Assembly: GCF_003585885.1 (NCBI RefSeq)
Contig: NZ_NRHC01000022.1
Location: forward strand, 1-38,060
DNA: 38,060 bases
Direction: 5' to 3'
Source: Psittacicella hinzii
Lineage (GTDB): Bacteria > Pseudomonadota > Gammaproteobacteria > Enterobacterales > Psittacicellaceae
In this document: piece by piece, positions 1 to 8,572 of the stretch
How the letters are laid out: each line of letters begins with the position of its first letter
Position numbering within the stretch: position 1 is the stretch's first letter
Notes under the pieces: model-generated
Database searches by the model: none
Told to the model about the DNA's origin: nothing
What the model saw: the letters and a program-made list of their open reading frames with translations, nothing else
Program-made: the position numbers and the translations under genes

Positions 1-3000
1 TATTTTTTACATTCTCCGTAGCTTTATCTGCTTTAAGGGTTGAATTGTTTAAAGTTAAGCTATTAGTAACGTCAACATTAAGATCTTTTTGAGTTGAATT
101 AACGTTAGTGTTAACTAAGTTTGCAGTTCCAGCTTTAACACTTACAGATTGCGATTTAACTTCAGAGTCTTTGGTATTAAGATTATTTGTTACTTCAATA
201 CCAACCGTGCTCGTTGCATTTACTAAAGCATTGAGTAATTCAGCATCTGCTGAAGTTATATTAATTGAACGCTCTGCAGTAACTGAAGAAGAATTTGAAA
301 TATTAACTGTTCCAGTTGGCGCAGCTAAGTTAATATCACGTCCAGCGTTTACAGTACTATTGCTTACGTTAACATTAGTGTTACCACGTAGGTTCACGTC
401 ACCTTTAGCTTTGCTTGTAGCTCTTAGTTTAGCGTCTTTAACGTTAACGATATTAGTATCAGCATTACCTAAAGAGATTTCATCTGCGGTTGCTGTTAAA
501 TTACTGTTGCTAACGTTAACCGTTGTACCCGTCGCTTTAATACTTCCTGCACTTACATTCGAAGAGTTTAAACTCGTCTCAACATTTGCGTTAAAACTCG
601 CATTTCCTTGCGTTGCCGTAATTGATGTTCTTTCACCAATCACACGATTCGCTTTGAAAGTTGCGTCTTTATTAGCTTTAACCATACCGTCATTTAGACG
701 AATAAATTGACTTGCACTAAAGTTCAGATTTTCATTAGCAGTAAAGTTAGAATTAAACGAACGAATTAAGGTTCCTGCACTTGCATTTAAGTTCTTCGCT
801 GTAAGATTTGCATCTCTAAACTCAATAAACTCATTTGCGGTAAAATCAGCAAAGTTTTTTGCATCAACAGTACTGTTATTAAAGTTAAGTTGTTTACCTG
901 TAGCTGTTAAATTGTTACCTGCAGTCAGAATAGAGCTACGCGCAATAATGAGGTCATTATTGCCATCTAATACCATGTTTTGCGTTGCATTTAGCTGTGA
1001 ATTTAACGCATCTAGTTGTCCTTTAAAGTAAAGGTTTTGCCCTGTAGCGTTAGAGTTATTAGCTAAGATTTTACTTGCTGTTAGGTTAACAAAGGTATTA
1101 CCTTTTACATAAGCTTTATTGGTTAAGTTAATGCTCGTATGTGCAGTTAAGTTAACATCTTTTTGCTCTGCAGTTAGGTTTGCTCCTGAAACATCAATAG
1201 CTCCACGCTCTGAATATACAGTTACAGTATTTTTTGCTTTTGCACTTGAACCAGACTCTAAGCTAACCCCACTAGTTGCGCTAATAGTTACATTACCAGC
1301 TGCTGAAGTTAAGTTAGAGTTGTTTGTACTATTAACTTCACCACTTGCCTTAATGTTAAGCTCTTTTTGTGCTGTTAGGTTTGAACTTGTTAAGGTAGCA
1401 TTACCAACATTAAGGTTTACGTTCGCCTGTGCTGATTTAACTTCAGAGTTAGTTACATCTAGTTGTTTGCTTGCGTTGATTGTTACATCACGCGTAGTCG
1501 CATTTAGTAAACTGTTGTTTAAACTTACATTGTTGGCATTAGTAATAACAATCTCTGCAGCAGTTAAGTTACTGTTATTCGTTGTTACGTTGTAAGCAAC
1601 AAATCTTAAGTTGTTAACAGCTGCTAAGTTAGAGTTGTTTAAGCTAATATTGTCACTTGCAACTGCACTAGTACCTCGGAAAACAATATTGTTACCACTA
1701 AAGTTAGTTCCTTGCGCTGTGATTTGCTTACTGTTGACATTCGCGTTAGCTTTTGCATTTACGTTCGAATTAGTTAAAGTAGCTTCATTTTCTGCGTAGA
1801 TGTTAACTAGCGTATTCGTACTGCAAATTTGTGCATTAGTTGCGCATAATTTGTTTTTAGCATAGAGATCAGTACGAGCATTACCTGTAACTGTACCCCC
1901 TACAATTGTTAAGTCAGTGCCTGCGCTTAGATTAACGTTTTGTCCCGCAACTAAGGCGTTGTTGGTTACATTTACAGTTGCACTTGAGTTAATAAAGGTG
2001 TTACCTTTTGCAGTTACAAAAGCGGCTGAGCCGTTTACGTCAATAAAACGACCTGTTAAAGTAGTTGTACCAGCTGAATCAACCTTAGCATTGTTAACCG
2101 TTAAGTCATTTGCAGTTAAATTTGTAGCACTAGTTGAGTTGATTGTTGAGCCATTAGTAATTACGGCACCAGTTGTCCCTACTACCTGCGTAGTAGTTGC
2201 GTTAAGTAGAGATCTACCGTCCAGTACTAAAGTACCTACGCGTAGGGTTAGGTCTTTGCTTGCTGTTAAGTTACTGTTACTATCTATAGTTGCACTATTT
2301 GCACTGTTGAACAGTAAGTTATTAGTTGCGTAAAGTCTAGTATTTACTAAGTTACTACGGTTAAAGGTTACATTTATATTAACGGCTTTAGCGCTAGTAT
2401 TATTTGCTGTGAAGTTACCACCATTAGTAGTTTGCTCTTGTAAGCCTATGTTACCGGTTACTTCTAAAGTACTATTGTTAAGCGCTAAGTTATTTGTCGT
2501 AATATTTAAATTACGCTCTACGGTAAACTTAGCTCCGTTTTGATTATTGATAACAATTCTACCGTTATTACGACCAGACGATGCTGCCGTAGATAAGTTC
2601 AGATCTAGCTTAGTGTAAAAACTAGTATTTATAACATTAATTAGTTGATAACCACTTACGGTTGCGTTACTGTTATTTGCTCTAATCTGTGAATTACTAA
2701 AGTTTACGTTTGCCGTAGAAGCATTACCAATAGATACTTCACCACTTGTTGCATTGATGTTAGTGTTGCTTACGTCAATGGAAGATGCACGTAGTTGAGC
2801 CATATTGTTAGCGTCAACTTTAGAACCCGTTAAGCGTACATTTGTGCTTCCATAAAGTAAAACATTATTAGCTACAGAGGTAAAGTTTGAGTTAGTAAAG
2901 CTTAAACCACCAGCTGATGAGGTAAAGCAAAGAACTTGTTGTGCTCTAAAAGTAGAACCAGTACCACTGAAGTCACCTGATGACCTTCCAAAAGTTACAT

Positions 3001-5890
3001 TACCGCCTGTAGTAGTAAAGTTACTTGTATTAATATGTGAAGTTGATGCACCTGTTACACTTACAGTAATGTTACCTCTAACATTTTGCGTCGACACTTG
3101 AGTCGAGTTAAATGATGCAGAGTTAGTAGAAATGTCTTTTAAATCTTTAAAAGAAACATTAGACAGAGTAAGAATTGAGCGAGTTGTCCCACCTATGCTA
3201 ATGGTACTAGTCGCTGCAGTAGTCCCTGTAAACGATGAGTTTACTAAACTAATATTTGTATTCTCTGTCGTTCCTTGAATAACTGTGCTATTCGCTTTAG
3301 ATTGTGATCCTGATAAATACAGTGCTGTACGTGAAAGAACTCGTAAGTTTTGGTTTGCGCTAAAGTTAGAATTAGTTGCGTTAAAACTACTCTCAACTAC
3401 ACCTATGGTAATGTTGCGATTTGCTGAAAGGTTAGTTGTATTCACAACTAAATTACCTTTACGCTTAATTATGCTAACATTACTACTCAATGAACTAAAG
3501 CAACTTGAGGTAAAAGTTGACATAGGTTCTAGGTAAATATCAAAAGAGATATTACCCGTTACGTTATTGTTAGTACGCGCATTAGTTGCATTAAATAACC
3601 CCGCGGTAACATTAATAGAACCTAAATCTCTAAAAGTCACTCCATTTAAGGTAACTGCAGGATATAAACCTGTTGAAGTATTCGAAATGTTGAGGTAACT
3701 GTTGCTACTGCTACCTTGTACTACTGAATTATTAGTTAAAGTAATTGGCGTGTTAGCTAAAGTACCTTTTATATCAATCGTACTACCTCTAAGAGTTGAT
3801 CTATTGATATTGGTACCATTACTCACTCTAATATTTAAATTCGTACCAGCAACAAAGGCACTATTACGATTTAAATCTAAAGTAGTGGTAAAATCTCGTC
3901 CTTGCAGAACAAAATCAATTTTACCTACAGCATTTAAACTAGAGTTGGTAAAGTTAGCTTTGCCTCCAACATTAAAGTCAATATACTCTGTTGCGTTAAT
4001 TTTAGAATTAAGCGCATTCACCGCAACAGCTGAATTTACTGCAAAACTAGTTACATTTAGAGTTGAGTTAGTTAGATTTAAATTTACCCCTGGACGACTG
4101 TTATCCAAGCGGATAATCGAAATACGAGTCTTAGTTGTAAAATTAGAATTTATAAAGCTAAAGTTCTGCGCCTTTAACGTTAAAGTTTTAGGTCCTTCAG
4201 GAGAATTAAAATTCGTAACGTTGTAGAAAGTTAAATTGTTTTGAACTTCAATAGTTACATTATTATCATTTAAAAAGCCAGCTAACTCTGGAGCAACAAT
4301 ATAATCAGCACGATCATCTGGTTCAACCTCTGGACCATAGTATCGAACGTTTATATAAGGTTGATTAACATATTGTCTTGAACTCCTAGCATAATTATTC
4401 TCTGCTAATGCTTTTACTACATCAGCAGTACTATTAATAATAAGAAGGTTTAACGGGTCAATTAACCAGTTACCAACCTTACCATATACTGAGGTTGTTG
4501 ATACTTTGAGATTTTTCTTAAGACGGATATTTTCTGCTGAGGTTTCAACAAAACCACCATCACCATGGATAGAGGTTGCTAAAAAAGTACCGTCATAAAC
4601 AGCGTAATTACCCCAAGCGATAGTAGTCCCTGCATTCTCTTCTGTTCCTGATACATTTACCACTGCTTGAGTATCCATGAACATAAAATCAGCAAGTTTA
4701 GAATCACCTTTACCATGCTTATCACCACCAATGTAAACATTTCCACCTTGTTTACCAGAAGCGTTAATTAAAGCATGGTTCTCTAAAATTACAGCATCAC
4801 CTAGAAGACTAACGTTACCTGCTACCCCTACAGGATTTGAAGCGCAAATAGTGCTATTTACTAACACTAAACCAGACTGACAAGTGTAATTAGCAGCCAG
4901 CTGGGCATCGTTCATGCTTGTGTCTTGCATTAACTCTGCTTCAGAGGCACCATAAAGCACCACTTCTCCCGAAGCGGTAATGCTTGCTTTGCGCGCAGAG
5001 TGCACATTGCCAACCAGATCAGCAAATGACTGATACTCATCAGTAGCGCCGTGCGCTACTTTGTTAGCTAAAAGTACGGCACGCTTAGACACAATCTCTC
5101 CAAGGTTAACTGCTTTATTGTCAGCAGTAACTTTGTACGAAATTAGAGGATTGTCTAGATCTTGAATGGTAATTGATTGTCCAGCTAAAAGGTAAATCGT
5201 ACCGTTTTTAGCTTCAAGAACACCAGTGTTTAGAACTTTACCACCTACAAGGGCAAGGGTGCCATCATCGGCAACTTTGATCATCCCTTGGTTGATTACA
5301 GAAGCGATAGCTTGGTCTTTGTCTTGGTCAAAAACATAGTTACCACTTAAGAAGTCTTGGTCACTTAAATCTAAAGTTGAAGCCACTAAAGAGCTTACAT
5401 CAACTACAGCTGAGTCACCAAAAACTATCCCTGCAGGGTTTACGATAAATACTTTACCGTTTGATTGTAGTGTCCCGAGAATTTGCGAAAGCTCGCCTCC
5501 AAGAACACGGTTAAGCACTGCAGAACTTGAACTTTCCTGCAGGAACTTTACGATTTCATTAGATTGAATATTAAATTTTTGCCAGTTGATAATTGCATTT
5601 GGAGAGTTTGTAATACTCGTTACCGCGCCATTAGTAACGACATTAACAAATCCATTTACAACTTCCATACCAGAACGCTCTAAAGCTAGCGCATTTGGCG
5701 CTAGTACAAGAGCAGAACTCGGTAAGAGAAAACTGTTGAGAAGAATACAAAGACGACGGAAAGATAAAGCAGAAGGTTGCTCTTTGTCTTTGTGGGTTGT
5801 CGAAGCGGTTATCGCATTAGTTGCCAGTTCGGAAACGGCATCTAAAGATAAAGTGCGTCGGTTAAACTTTAATTTATAGATAGCGTTCAT
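1..5890 (-). CDS. HMW1-like two-partner-secretion adhesin (TpsA), 5' part only, runs off the left edge
   Basis: The frame opens at ATG 5890 and stays open to base 2, giving 1,963 codons with no stop, so the 3' end lies outside the window. Residues 1-25 (MNAIYKLKF...AVSELA) are an extended signal peptide (ESPR) of type V secretion. A hydrophobic stretch follows, ending in an ALA cleavage site near residue 70. A TPS haemagglutination domain comes next, with the NPAGI motif at 151-155. A GGNVYIGGDKHGKG stretch and a GGFVETS stretch closely resemble HMW1. From about residue 550 onward the chain is a beta-helix of short coils such as LTLNNSTL, dense in N-x-S/T sequons. By family knowledge it is exported by an Omp85-type TpsB and mediates adhesion. 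The start is fixed by the ESPR; only a weak GGA lies upstream. A large non-HMW FHA-type exoprotein is the alternative. Family assignment is firm, function inferred. Confidence 0.9.
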   Translation of the reverse strand, partial: MNAIYKLKFNRRTLSLDAVSELATNAITASTTHKDKEQPSALSFRRLCILLNSFLLPSSALVLAPNALALERSGMEVVNGFVNVVTNGAVTSITNSPNAIINWQKFNIQSNEIVKFLQESSSSAVLNRVLGGELSQILGTLQSNGKVFIVNPAGIVFGDSAVVDVSSLVASTLDLSDQDFLSGNYVFDQDKDQAIASVINQGMIKVADDGTLALVGGKVLNTGVLEAKNGTIYLLAGQSITIQDLDNPLISYKVTADNKAVNLGEIVSKRAVLLANKVAHGATDEYQSFADLVGNVHSARKASITASGEVVLYGASEAELMQDTSMNDAQLAANYTCQSGLVLVNSTICASNPVGVAGNVSLLGDAVILENHALINASGKQGGNVYIGGDKHGKGDSKLADFMFMDTQAVVNVSGTEENAGTTIAWGNYAVYDGTFLATSIHGDGGFVETSAENIRLKKNLKVSTTSVYGKVGNWLIDPLNLLIINSTADVVKALAENNYARSSRQYVNQPYINVRYYGPEVEPDDRADYIVAPELAGFLNDNNVTIEVQNNLTFYNVTNFNSPEGPKTLTLKAQNFSFINSNFTTKTRISIIRLDNSRPGVNLNLTNSTLNVTSFAVNSAVAVNALNSKINATEYIDFNVGGKANFTNSSLNAVGKIDFVLQGRDFTTTLDLNRNSAFVAGTNLNIRVSNGTNINRSTLRGSTIDIKGTLANTPITLTNNSVVQGSSSNSYLNISNTSTGLYPAVTLNGVTFRDLGSINVTAGLFNATNARTNNNVTGNISFDIYLEPMSTFTSSCFSSLSSNVSIIKRKGNLVVNTTNLSANRNITIGVVESSFNATNSNFSANQNLRVLSRTALYLSGSQSKANSTVIQGTTENTNISLVNSSFTGTTAATSTISIGGTTRSILTLSNVSFKDLKDISTNSASFNSTQVSTQNVRGNITVSVTGASTSHINTSNFTTTGGNVTFGRSSGDFSGTGSTFRAQQVLCFTSSAGGLSFTNSNFTSVANNVLLYGSTNVRLTGSKVDANNMAQLRASSIDVSNTNINATSGEVSIGNASTANVNFSNSQIRANNSNATVSGYQLINVINTSFYTKLDLNLSTAASSGRNNGRIVINNQNGAKFTVERNLNITTNNLALNNSTLEVTGNIGLQEQTTNGGNFTANNTSAKAVNINVTFNRSNLVNTRLYATNNLLFNSANSATIDSNSNLTASKDLTLRVGTLVLDGRSLLNATTTQVVGTTGAVITNGSTINSTSATNLTANDLTVNNAKVDSAGTTTLTGRFIDVNGSAAFVTAKGNTFINSSATVNVTNNALVAGQNVNLSAGTDLTIVGGTVTGNARTDLYAKNKLCATNAQICSTNTLVNIYAENEATLTNSNVNAKANANVNSKQITAQGTNFSGNNIVFRGTSAVASDNISLNNSNLAAVNNLRFVAYNVTTNNSNLTAAEIVITNANNVSLNNSLLNATTRDVTINASKQLDVTNSEVKSAQANVNLNVGNATLTSSNLTAQKELNIKASGEVNSTNNSNLTSAAGNVTISATSGVSLESGSSAKAKNTVTVYSERGAIDVSGANLTAEQKDVNLTAHTSINLTNKAYVKGNTFVNLTASKILANNSNATGQNLYFKGQLDALNSQLNATQNMVLDGNNDLIIARSSILTAGNNLTATGKQLNFNNSTVDAKNFADFTANEFIEFRDANLTAKNLNASAGTLIRSFNSNFTANENLNFSASQFIRLNDGMVKANKDATFKANRVIGERTSITATQGNASFNANVETSLNSSNVSAGSIKATGTTVNVSNSNLTATADEISLGNADTNIVNVKDAKLRATSKAKGDVNLRGNTNVNVSNSTVNAGRDINLAAPTGTVNISNSSSVTAERSINITSADAELLNALVNATSTVGIEVTNNLNTKDSEVKSQSVSVKAGTANLVNTNVNSTQKDLNVDVTNSLTLNNSTLKADKATENVKN

Positions 5891-5949
5891 TAAAATTTAT
5901 CCAAAGTGAATCGAATGGTGTAAAGATTTGGTCTTCTTAAATTCAAAGC

Positions 5950-5975
5950 AAACTCAAGGGGTCACACTTGAGTTT
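5950..5975 (-). repeat. Hairpin in the leader of the left adhesin
   Basis: AAACTCAAG (5950-5958) and CTTGAGTTT (5967-5975) form a perfect 9-bp stem with an 8-base loop. It lies about 60-85 bases before the adhesin ATG. On the minus strand no T-run follows, so it is not an ordinary terminator there; an mRNA leader element is more likely. Confidence 0.4.
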
Positions 5976-6147
5976 TTATTCATAGTTAGACTTGGCGGTC
6001 ATCAATTATTGGTTATAAGGTGGTCTTCCTTAAGTTTGGTCTTAAATTTAAAAAGCCAAAGTGCTAATTTTATAGTGTGAAAAGAAAATTATATTAATCG
6101 CTACTTAAACAGTAGCTCCATTAAATTGCTTTCTCAAAACCTAAATT

Positions 6148-6163
6148 TGTGAGCTGTCTCCCA
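6148..6163. promoter_or_regulatory. CRP-like site upstream of the left adhesin (weak)
   Basis: TGTGA-N6-TCCCA matches nine of the ten core positions of the CRP consensus TGTGA-N6-TCACA and has A/T-rich flanks. It lies about 260 bases upstream of the adhesin start. I could not place a matching -10 element, so this is only a candidate. Confidence 0.25.
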
Positions 6164-6178
6164 AATGTGTCACAAGCG

Positions 6179-6219
6179 TTACAAGGAAATTTACCAAATT
6201 CCAGCTGGTTATCTTGTAA
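6179..6219. repeat. Nested hairpin upstream of the left adhesin
   Basis: TTACAAG (6179-6185) pairs with CTTGTAA (6213-6219). Inside, GAAATTT and AAATTC form a second helix with one bulged base. It lies 289-329 bases before the adhesin ATG, about the same offset as the structured element in front of the right adhesin. Confidence 0.35.
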
Positions 6220-6282
6220 GAGAACTAGTTCCTCTTCCAAAGTTATGCCTAACTCTACTAAGTTGCAAATAGTTACCCTACC

Positions 6283-6314
6283 CTGTAGAGAGAAGTCCTT
6301 ACCTCTCTTTACAG
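6283..6314. repeat. Long hairpin upstream of the left adhesin
   Basis: CTGTAGAGAGAAGT (6283-6296) pairs with ACCTCTCTTTACAG (6301-6314) over 13 of 14 positions, one of them a wobble, with the tetraloop CCTT. No T-run follows on either strand. It could be a structured leader element or a protein-binding inverted repeat. Confidence 0.4.
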
Positions 6315-6715
6315 AGAGAATAGCTAGCCTACAATACAAAGATACAAATAGCACTAGTTAGCTAAAGACATAACTCATTACAAAAACTAGTTAACCTACA
6401 AAGGATAACGCGCTTTTCTTAAAGTAAAATTACTTGCAAAATCTCATGACAAAATTAGATTTGAGAATGCGTAAAAAACTTTTTACAGTTTACTTACTAT
6501 TATATAAAAAATAAGCTAGAAATAAACAAAAATATAAATAGTTAACACCTATCAATAACCTACAAAATTTTGCTCAAAATCTTGCAGACTCGAAAACTTT
6601 CACAAAAACCTGATTTTTTGAAACGTTTATTTTTAAAAGAAAATCCTAGTAAAATCAAGGAATATGGGTATGTATGTGAGAAATAAAACTTTACCACTAG
6701 GAGGCGATAAATTTA

Positions 6716-6726
6716 CCCCCCCCCCC
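6716..6726. repeat. Homopolymer tract of 11 C
   Basis: Eleven consecutive C (G on the minus strand) lie in strongly AT-rich non-coding DNA. They are 826 bases upstream of the left adhesin ATG and beyond the terminator of porin 1. On the minus strand the tract sits between a -35-like TCAACA (6740-6735) and a -10-like TAAATT (6715-6710), with a 19-base spacer. Poly-G/C tracts of this length are typical slipped-strand phase-variation sites. The promoter assignment is inference. Confidence 0.6.
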
Positions 6727-6863
6727 GACCATTTTGTTGATTTTTAGCACATTTTTGCCAAAAATTTTTTATTTGACTAAAATGAATTTAAGGGGGTAAT
6801 TGGGAAAGACTATCAATTAGCCAAAGAGAAATTGCCCTAAAAACAAAAAATGAGGGCAAAAAA

Positions 6864-6886
6864 GCAACAGTATTTTGTACTGTTGC
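6864..6886 (-). terminator. Rho-independent terminator of porin 1
   Basis: GCAACAGTA (6864-6872) and TACTGTTGC (6878-6886) form a 9-bp stem with a 5-base loop. Read on the minus strand it is followed by a run of T, and it sits about 60 bases past the porin stop codon. Confidence 0.8.
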
Positions 6887-6943
6887 TAATTTGTAGGTCT
6901 TACTTTTTTACATTCTCTCTTTACAGACTTCTACTTGCTACTT

Positions 6944-8140
6944 TTACCAAGTAACTAGTAAACCACCTGCAAAGGCATAGGTATGCTCACCTAAACGAGC
7001 ACCATAGTTTTTATAGTAGTCAGTATAACTATGTAGTGCTTCAGCAAATAAGTTAAAGTTAAAAGCATTAAATACTTTTGAAGCTACTGTGTAGGTTGAA
7101 CCTACAAATAGCTCATAAACGTTACGTGCTTGTTGTGCTGTTGCTCCATCTTTATACTTAGTTTGCACATTCATATAAAGAGCACCAGCGTAAGGAGTGA
7201 ACTTACCAACTTTGTAGCTTAAATCAATCCCTGCTCCTTTATAACGATTGTACAGCGTAGCTGTTTCTTCGTGCGCTGTACCAACTTCAGCACGGATACG
7301 TAAATCTGGTGTTACACGTAGGTTTAATCCTAGTTGGTAACCCTCTGTTGCGTACTTGGTTGTGTAATTCACATACTCGTGTTTTTTAGCAGCAAGAAGT
7401 TGTACTTGCCCCATCTCACCAACTTGGTACATTAAAGCACCAGATACTTCAGTATCATAGCGACGTTTAGTTTCCCCAGCACCGTTCACTTGTGGACTAC
7501 GCATGTCACCATAAGATACTGATGCAGAAAGAGGTAAGTCTTCTGAAATATTCGGGCTATCATATCTTACTAAACGGTCTTGAGTATCTAAGTAAGCATA
7601 AGTAATTGCACGCGCTTGGTTACTTAAGTAGTAAGTCGTAGTTCCGAAGTCACGTACATCTGCAGAACCTTGTTGCGTAGCGTAGTCACCCGTTGATAAT
7701 GCCACTACTAATTTACCAAAAGTCTTGCTTTCTAAGTAAACATGGAAACGGTCAGGTCTAATTGGGTTTTTACCATGAGTGTAAGTATAAGTTTTAGTGC
7801 CATAACTTGCATCTGTATAGCTCCAACGTACGCTAGAAGCGTGACGACTCATAAAGATATGCACTAAACGTAAGTGAGCGCCAACTTCTAAATCATCAGT
7901 TAGATGTTGTTTTAAACTAAAGATAATACGTGAACGTAGGTTCCAAGTAGCTTGGTTAGTTTTTTGATAATAAGTTTGATAGTTCGCTTCTTTATCTTGA
8001 TAGTTATACGCCATACGGATTTGACCAAGCGTAGTTAAACTTGACTTACCATCATTCCAAGTTGCTACTGTTACAGCAGCCCCACTCGTAGCTACTAAAC
8101 ATGTCGCTAGAGATAAAGATAAAAGAGATCTTTTTAACAT
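6944..8140 (-). CDS. Outer-membrane general porin (porin 1)
   Basis: The 398-residue product starts with a Sec signal peptide (MLKRSLLSLSLATCLVA, cleavage probably around residues 20-22). Alternating aromatic and polar beta-strands follow, and the chain ends in a C-terminal aromatic (LLVTW), the usual BAM recognition end of a beta-barrel. Size and pattern fit a 16-strand Gram-negative trimeric porin (OmpC/OmpP2 type) for passive diffusion of small solutes. The stretch QQGSADVRDFGTTTYYL matches porin 2 (EQGAADQNDFGTSTNYV) and may be the pore-lining loop 3, so the two are paralogues. It is monocistronic, with its own terminator at 6864-6886 and a Fur-like box over 200 bases upstream. No good Shine-Dalgarno precedes the ATG; the signal peptide fixes the start. 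Pore selectivity cannot be read from the sequence. Confidence 0.85.
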   Translation of the reverse strand: MLKRSLLSLSLATCLVATSGAAVTVATWNDGKSSLTTLGQIRMAYNYQDKEANYQTYYQKTNQATWNLRSRIIFSLKQHLTDDLEVGAHLRLVHIFMSRHASSVRWSYTDASYGTKTYTYTHGKNPIRPDRFHVYLESKTFGKLVVALSTGDYATQQGSADVRDFGTTTYYLSNQARAITYAYLDTQDRLVRYDSPNISEDLPLSASVSYGDMRSPQVNGAGETKRRYDTEVSGALMYQVGEMGQVQLLAAKKHEYVNYTTKYATEGYQLGLNLRVTPDLRIRAEVGTAHEETATLYNRYKGAGIDLSYKVGKFTPYAGALYMNVQTKYKDGATAQQARNVYELFVGSTYTVASKVFNAFNFNLFAEALHSYTDYYKNYGARLGEHTYAFAGGLLVTW

Positions 8141-8351
8141 AAGTAAATAGTACAGACATTAGTTTACAAAGATAGCGAGCAAGTAGTCGCAAATAGTAAA
8201 AGAAAATCTTAGTAAACTTAATTTAAACAAAACAATAGCTAGTAACAGATCAAAGCCAACTGTTACTTTATTTAGTTAAAACACCAAATCTAGCCACATT
8301 AAAGTAGAGTAATAAAGAGGAGTAAACTCCCAATTTGTTGTTAAGCGTAAA

Positions 8352-8366
8352 TGATAACGATTAACA
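8352..8366. promoter_or_regulatory. Fur-box-like operator upstream of porin 1
   Basis: TGATAACGATTAACA matches the 7-1-7 Fur consensus (TGATAAT-N-ATTATCA) at 12 of the 14 defined positions. On the minus strand a TATAAT (8391-8386) lies just upstream, so the box would fall at about +13 to +27 of a transcript heading into porin 1, a position suited to repression. The -35 element is poor. Confidence 0.45.
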
Positions 8367-8385
8367 TTTAAACCCAACTAGGAAG

Positions 8386-8391
8386 ATTATA
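8386..8391 (-). promoter_or_regulatory. Candidate -10 element of porin 1
   Basis: A perfect TATAAT on the minus strand, preceded by TAG. No clear -35 is seen, and the predicted leader would be about 240 bases. The Fur-like box directly downstream supports it. Confidence 0.35.
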
Positions 8392-8454
8392 CTAGATTTT
8401 ATCTTAGAAAAAGAGAAAATTTGAGACCATTTCTTATGTTTTTCAAACAAACGC

Positions 8455-8482
8455 AAAATGCTCCTCGATTGAGGAGCATTTT
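8455..8482 (-). terminator. Terminator hairpin downstream of the 707-residue gene
   Basis: AAAATGCTCCTC (8455-8466) and GAGGAGCATTTT (8471-8482) form a perfect 12-bp stem with a 4-base loop and T-runs at both ends. It lies about 90 bases past the stop of the minus-strand gene at 8573. The plus direction has the longer T-run, but no plus-strand gene precedes it. Confidence 0.7.
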
Positions 8483-8504
8483 TACTTTGTATTTTATACA
8501 ATTA

Positions 8505-8564
8505 CAGCTTGTTCACAGTAAGCTTTTGTACAGCAAGATTTTGTACAGCAAGCTGTTGTACTGT
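8505..8564. repeat. 15-bp tandem repeat, four units
   Basis: Four units of exactly 15 bp lie between the stop codon and the terminator of the 707-residue gene: CAGCTTGTTCACAGT, AAGCTTTTGTACAGC, AAGATTTTGTACAGC and AAGCTGTTGTACTGT. The second and third are nearly identical; the outer two have drifted. Confidence 0.7.
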
Positions 8565-8572
8565 TTCACCTT

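Larger units (their letters stand above)
5891..6943. other. Non-coding upstream region of the left adhesin
   Basis: No convincing gene lies in these 1,053 bases; the two short overlapping frames near 6121-6361 lack ribosome sites and any recognisable product. The region holds hairpins at 5950-5975, 6100-6116, 6179-6219 and 6283-6314, a CRP-like half-conserved site at 6148-6163, an 11-C tract at 6716-6726, and the porin 1 terminator at 6864-6886. The short phrase TGGTCTT recurs at about 5930, 6021 and 6038. It probably carries the promoter and a long leader for the minus-strand adhesin. Confidence 0.6.

Noticed and set aside
108..5879. Plus-strand open frames across 108-5879
   Set aside because: They are antisense shadows of the left adhesin, whose minus-strand frame is open throughout and carries ESPR and TPS domains.
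6121..6361. Overlapping short frames of 77 (minus, GTG start) and 70 (plus) codons
   Set aside because: No ribosome site or recognisable product, and they overlap strong hairpins in the adhesin leader.
5891..6900. 7-bp promoter repeats of the kind that phase-vary Haemophilus hmw1/hmw2
   Set aside because: None seen upstream of either adhesin; the only strong simple-sequence tract is the 11-C run.
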